Origin: Pseudomonas capeferrum
GTDB lineage: Bacteria; Pseudomonadota; Gammaproteobacteria; Pseudomonadales; Pseudomonadaceae
Direction: 5' to 3'
Assembly: GCF_000731675.1 (NCBI RefSeq)
Contig: NZ_JMIT01000001.1
Coordinates: 2,712 to 66,711, forward strand
DNA length: 64,000 bases
Part shown: positions 63,306 through 64,000 of the stretch, piece by piece
Layout of the letters: the number at the start of each line of letters is the position of its first letter
Position numbering within the stretch: the first letter of the stretch is position 1
Position numbers and translations under genes: made by a program
The notes under the pieces: generated by a model
Seen by the model: only the letters and a program-made list of their open reading frames with translations
What the model was told of the DNA's origin: nothing
Databases searched by the model: none

Positions 63306-64000
63306 TCAGTTGCGGATGAATGCCAGCAAATCGGCATTGATCACATCGGCATGGGTGGTGGGCATGCCGTGCGGGAAGCCTTTGTAAGTCTTCAGCGTGC
63401 CGTTAGGCAGCAACTTAACTGACAACGGGCCGGAATTCTCGTAGGGCACGATCTGGTCATCGTCGCCATGCATCACCAGAACCGGTTGGTTGATGCCCTT
63501 CAGGTCTTCGGTGAAGTCAGTCTGCGAGAACGCAACGATGCCGTCGTAGTGCGCCTTGGCGCTGCCGATCATGCCCTGGCGCCACCAGTTGCCGATGATG
63601 CCTTCAGCAGGTTCGACGCCAGGCCGGTTGTAGCCATAAAAGGGCCCTGTCGGCACGTCGCGGTAGAACTGCGCCCGGTTATCTGCCACCTGGGCCTGGA
63701 AGCCGTCGAACACCGACTTGGGCAGGCCGCCCGGGTTGGCAGGTGTTTGCACCATCAGCGGTGGCACGGCGGCAATCAGTACCGCCTTGGCGACCTTGTC
63801 GCCGGGGTAGCGCGCCATGTAGCGCACCACTTCGCCGCCGCCGGTCGAGTGGCCTACATGCACCGCGCCCTGGATGCCCAGGTGTTCGACAACGGCCGCC
63901 ACGTCGTCGGCGTAGTGGTCCATGTCATGGCCGTCCCACACCTGGCTGGAGCGCCCATGGCCGCGGCGGTCGTGGGCGACCACGCGAAAGCCCTCGGCCA
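63306..64000 (-). CDS. Alpha/beta hydrolase, non-heme chloroperoxidase/arylesterase-like (N-terminus beyond window)
   Basis: A serine hydrolase whose first ~40 residues lie outside the window; the frame is open to the right edge (AEGFRVVAHDRRGHGRS). The nucleophile Ser is in HVGHSTGGGEVV, the catalytic Asp is in HGDDDQIVP and the His is in GFPHGMPTTHADVIN. This matches the cofactor-free chloroperoxidase/esterase group (Pseudomonas arylesterase, about 275 residues). Those enzymes are mainly esterases with promiscuous perhydrolase activity; the natural substrate is not evident. Confidence 0.88.
   Translation of the reverse strand, partial: AEGFRVVAHDRRGHGRSSQVWDGHDMDHYADDVAAVVEHLGIQGAVHVGHSTGGGEVVRYMARYPGDKVAKAVLIAAVPPLMVQTPANPGGLPKSVFDGFQAQVADNRAQFYRDVPTGPFYGYNRPGVEPAEGIIGNWWRQGMIGSAKAHYDGIVAFSQTDFTEDLKGINQPVLVMHGDDDQIVPYENSGPLSVKLLPNGTLKTYKGFPHGMPTTHADVINADLLAFIRN

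Overview
The window is chromosomal DNA of a Pseudomonas, most likely the P. putida group. The reasons are a PrrF-type iron sRNA, a two-operon GlgE/TreS/TreYZ glucan-trehalose locus without glgC or glgP, the short-form gnd paired with zwf, a liuABCD cluster with LiuR-type palindromes, PreTA pyrimidine catabolism, and many P. putida-style REP hairpins. Species assignment is inference from gene content and remembered gene order; no search was run.

Layout. 1-660: the end of an rRNA operon (23S 3' end, 5S, terminator). 0.8-5.4 kb: an ABC exporter-like protein, then an SOS block in which an SRAP (YedK-type) gene diverges from umuD, followed by umuC; umuD and umuC each have their own LexA box. 5.4-5.7 kb: a decayed, internally deleted arsB remnant. 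5.7-11.3 kb: an iron block with a ferric-enterobactin receptor and three small membrane-protein genes on the + strand, a sigma region 4/DUF4880 fusion on the - strand, and a PrrF sRNA on the - strand; each unit has a Fur-box-like site. 11.3-12.5 kb: a small hypothetical gene and a LexA-like S24 regulator that appears to lack both catalytic residues. 12.5-20 kb: leucine/isovalerate catabolism (liuABCD, - strand) divergent from an acyl-CoA synthetase, with two near-identical LiuR-type palindromes between them.

20-41.3 kb: glucan and trehalose metabolism. The + operon is glgE, treS-maltokinase and glgB. The - operon is glgA-treZ-malQ-treY-DUF2934-glgX. Between them lie a barrel-only autotransporter-like protein and an EEP-family hydrolase. 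Expected flow: trehalose to maltose to maltose-1-phosphate (TreS/Mak), polymerisation (GlgE), branching (GlgB), debranching and rearrangement (GlgX, MalQ), and return to trehalose (TreY, TreZ). 42-46.6 kb: gnd-zwf and a GH15 glucan hydrolase. 46.6-47.3 kb: a higBA-type toxin-antitoxin pair behind two matching operators.

47.3-56.4 kb: reductive pyrimidine degradation (preA, preT, dihydropyrimidinase on -; NCS1 permease and N-carbamoyl-beta-alanine amidohydrolase on +), with a RutR-like TetR regulator beside it. 56.5-64 kb: housekeeping genes: rnz, a NIPSNAP-Nudix fusion, blc, nhaB, a dienoyl-CoA-isomerase-like crotonase, nudC, a TauE/SafE permease and a truncated alpha/beta hydrolase at the edge.

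I see no prophage, insertion sequence, CRISPR array, tRNA or defence island. Most of the window is well-understood biology. The best leads are the sigma4-DUF4880-TM protein in the Fur block, the inactive-looking S24 regulator, the NIPSNAP-Nudix fusion, the arsB scar, and several very small genes and operator pairs.
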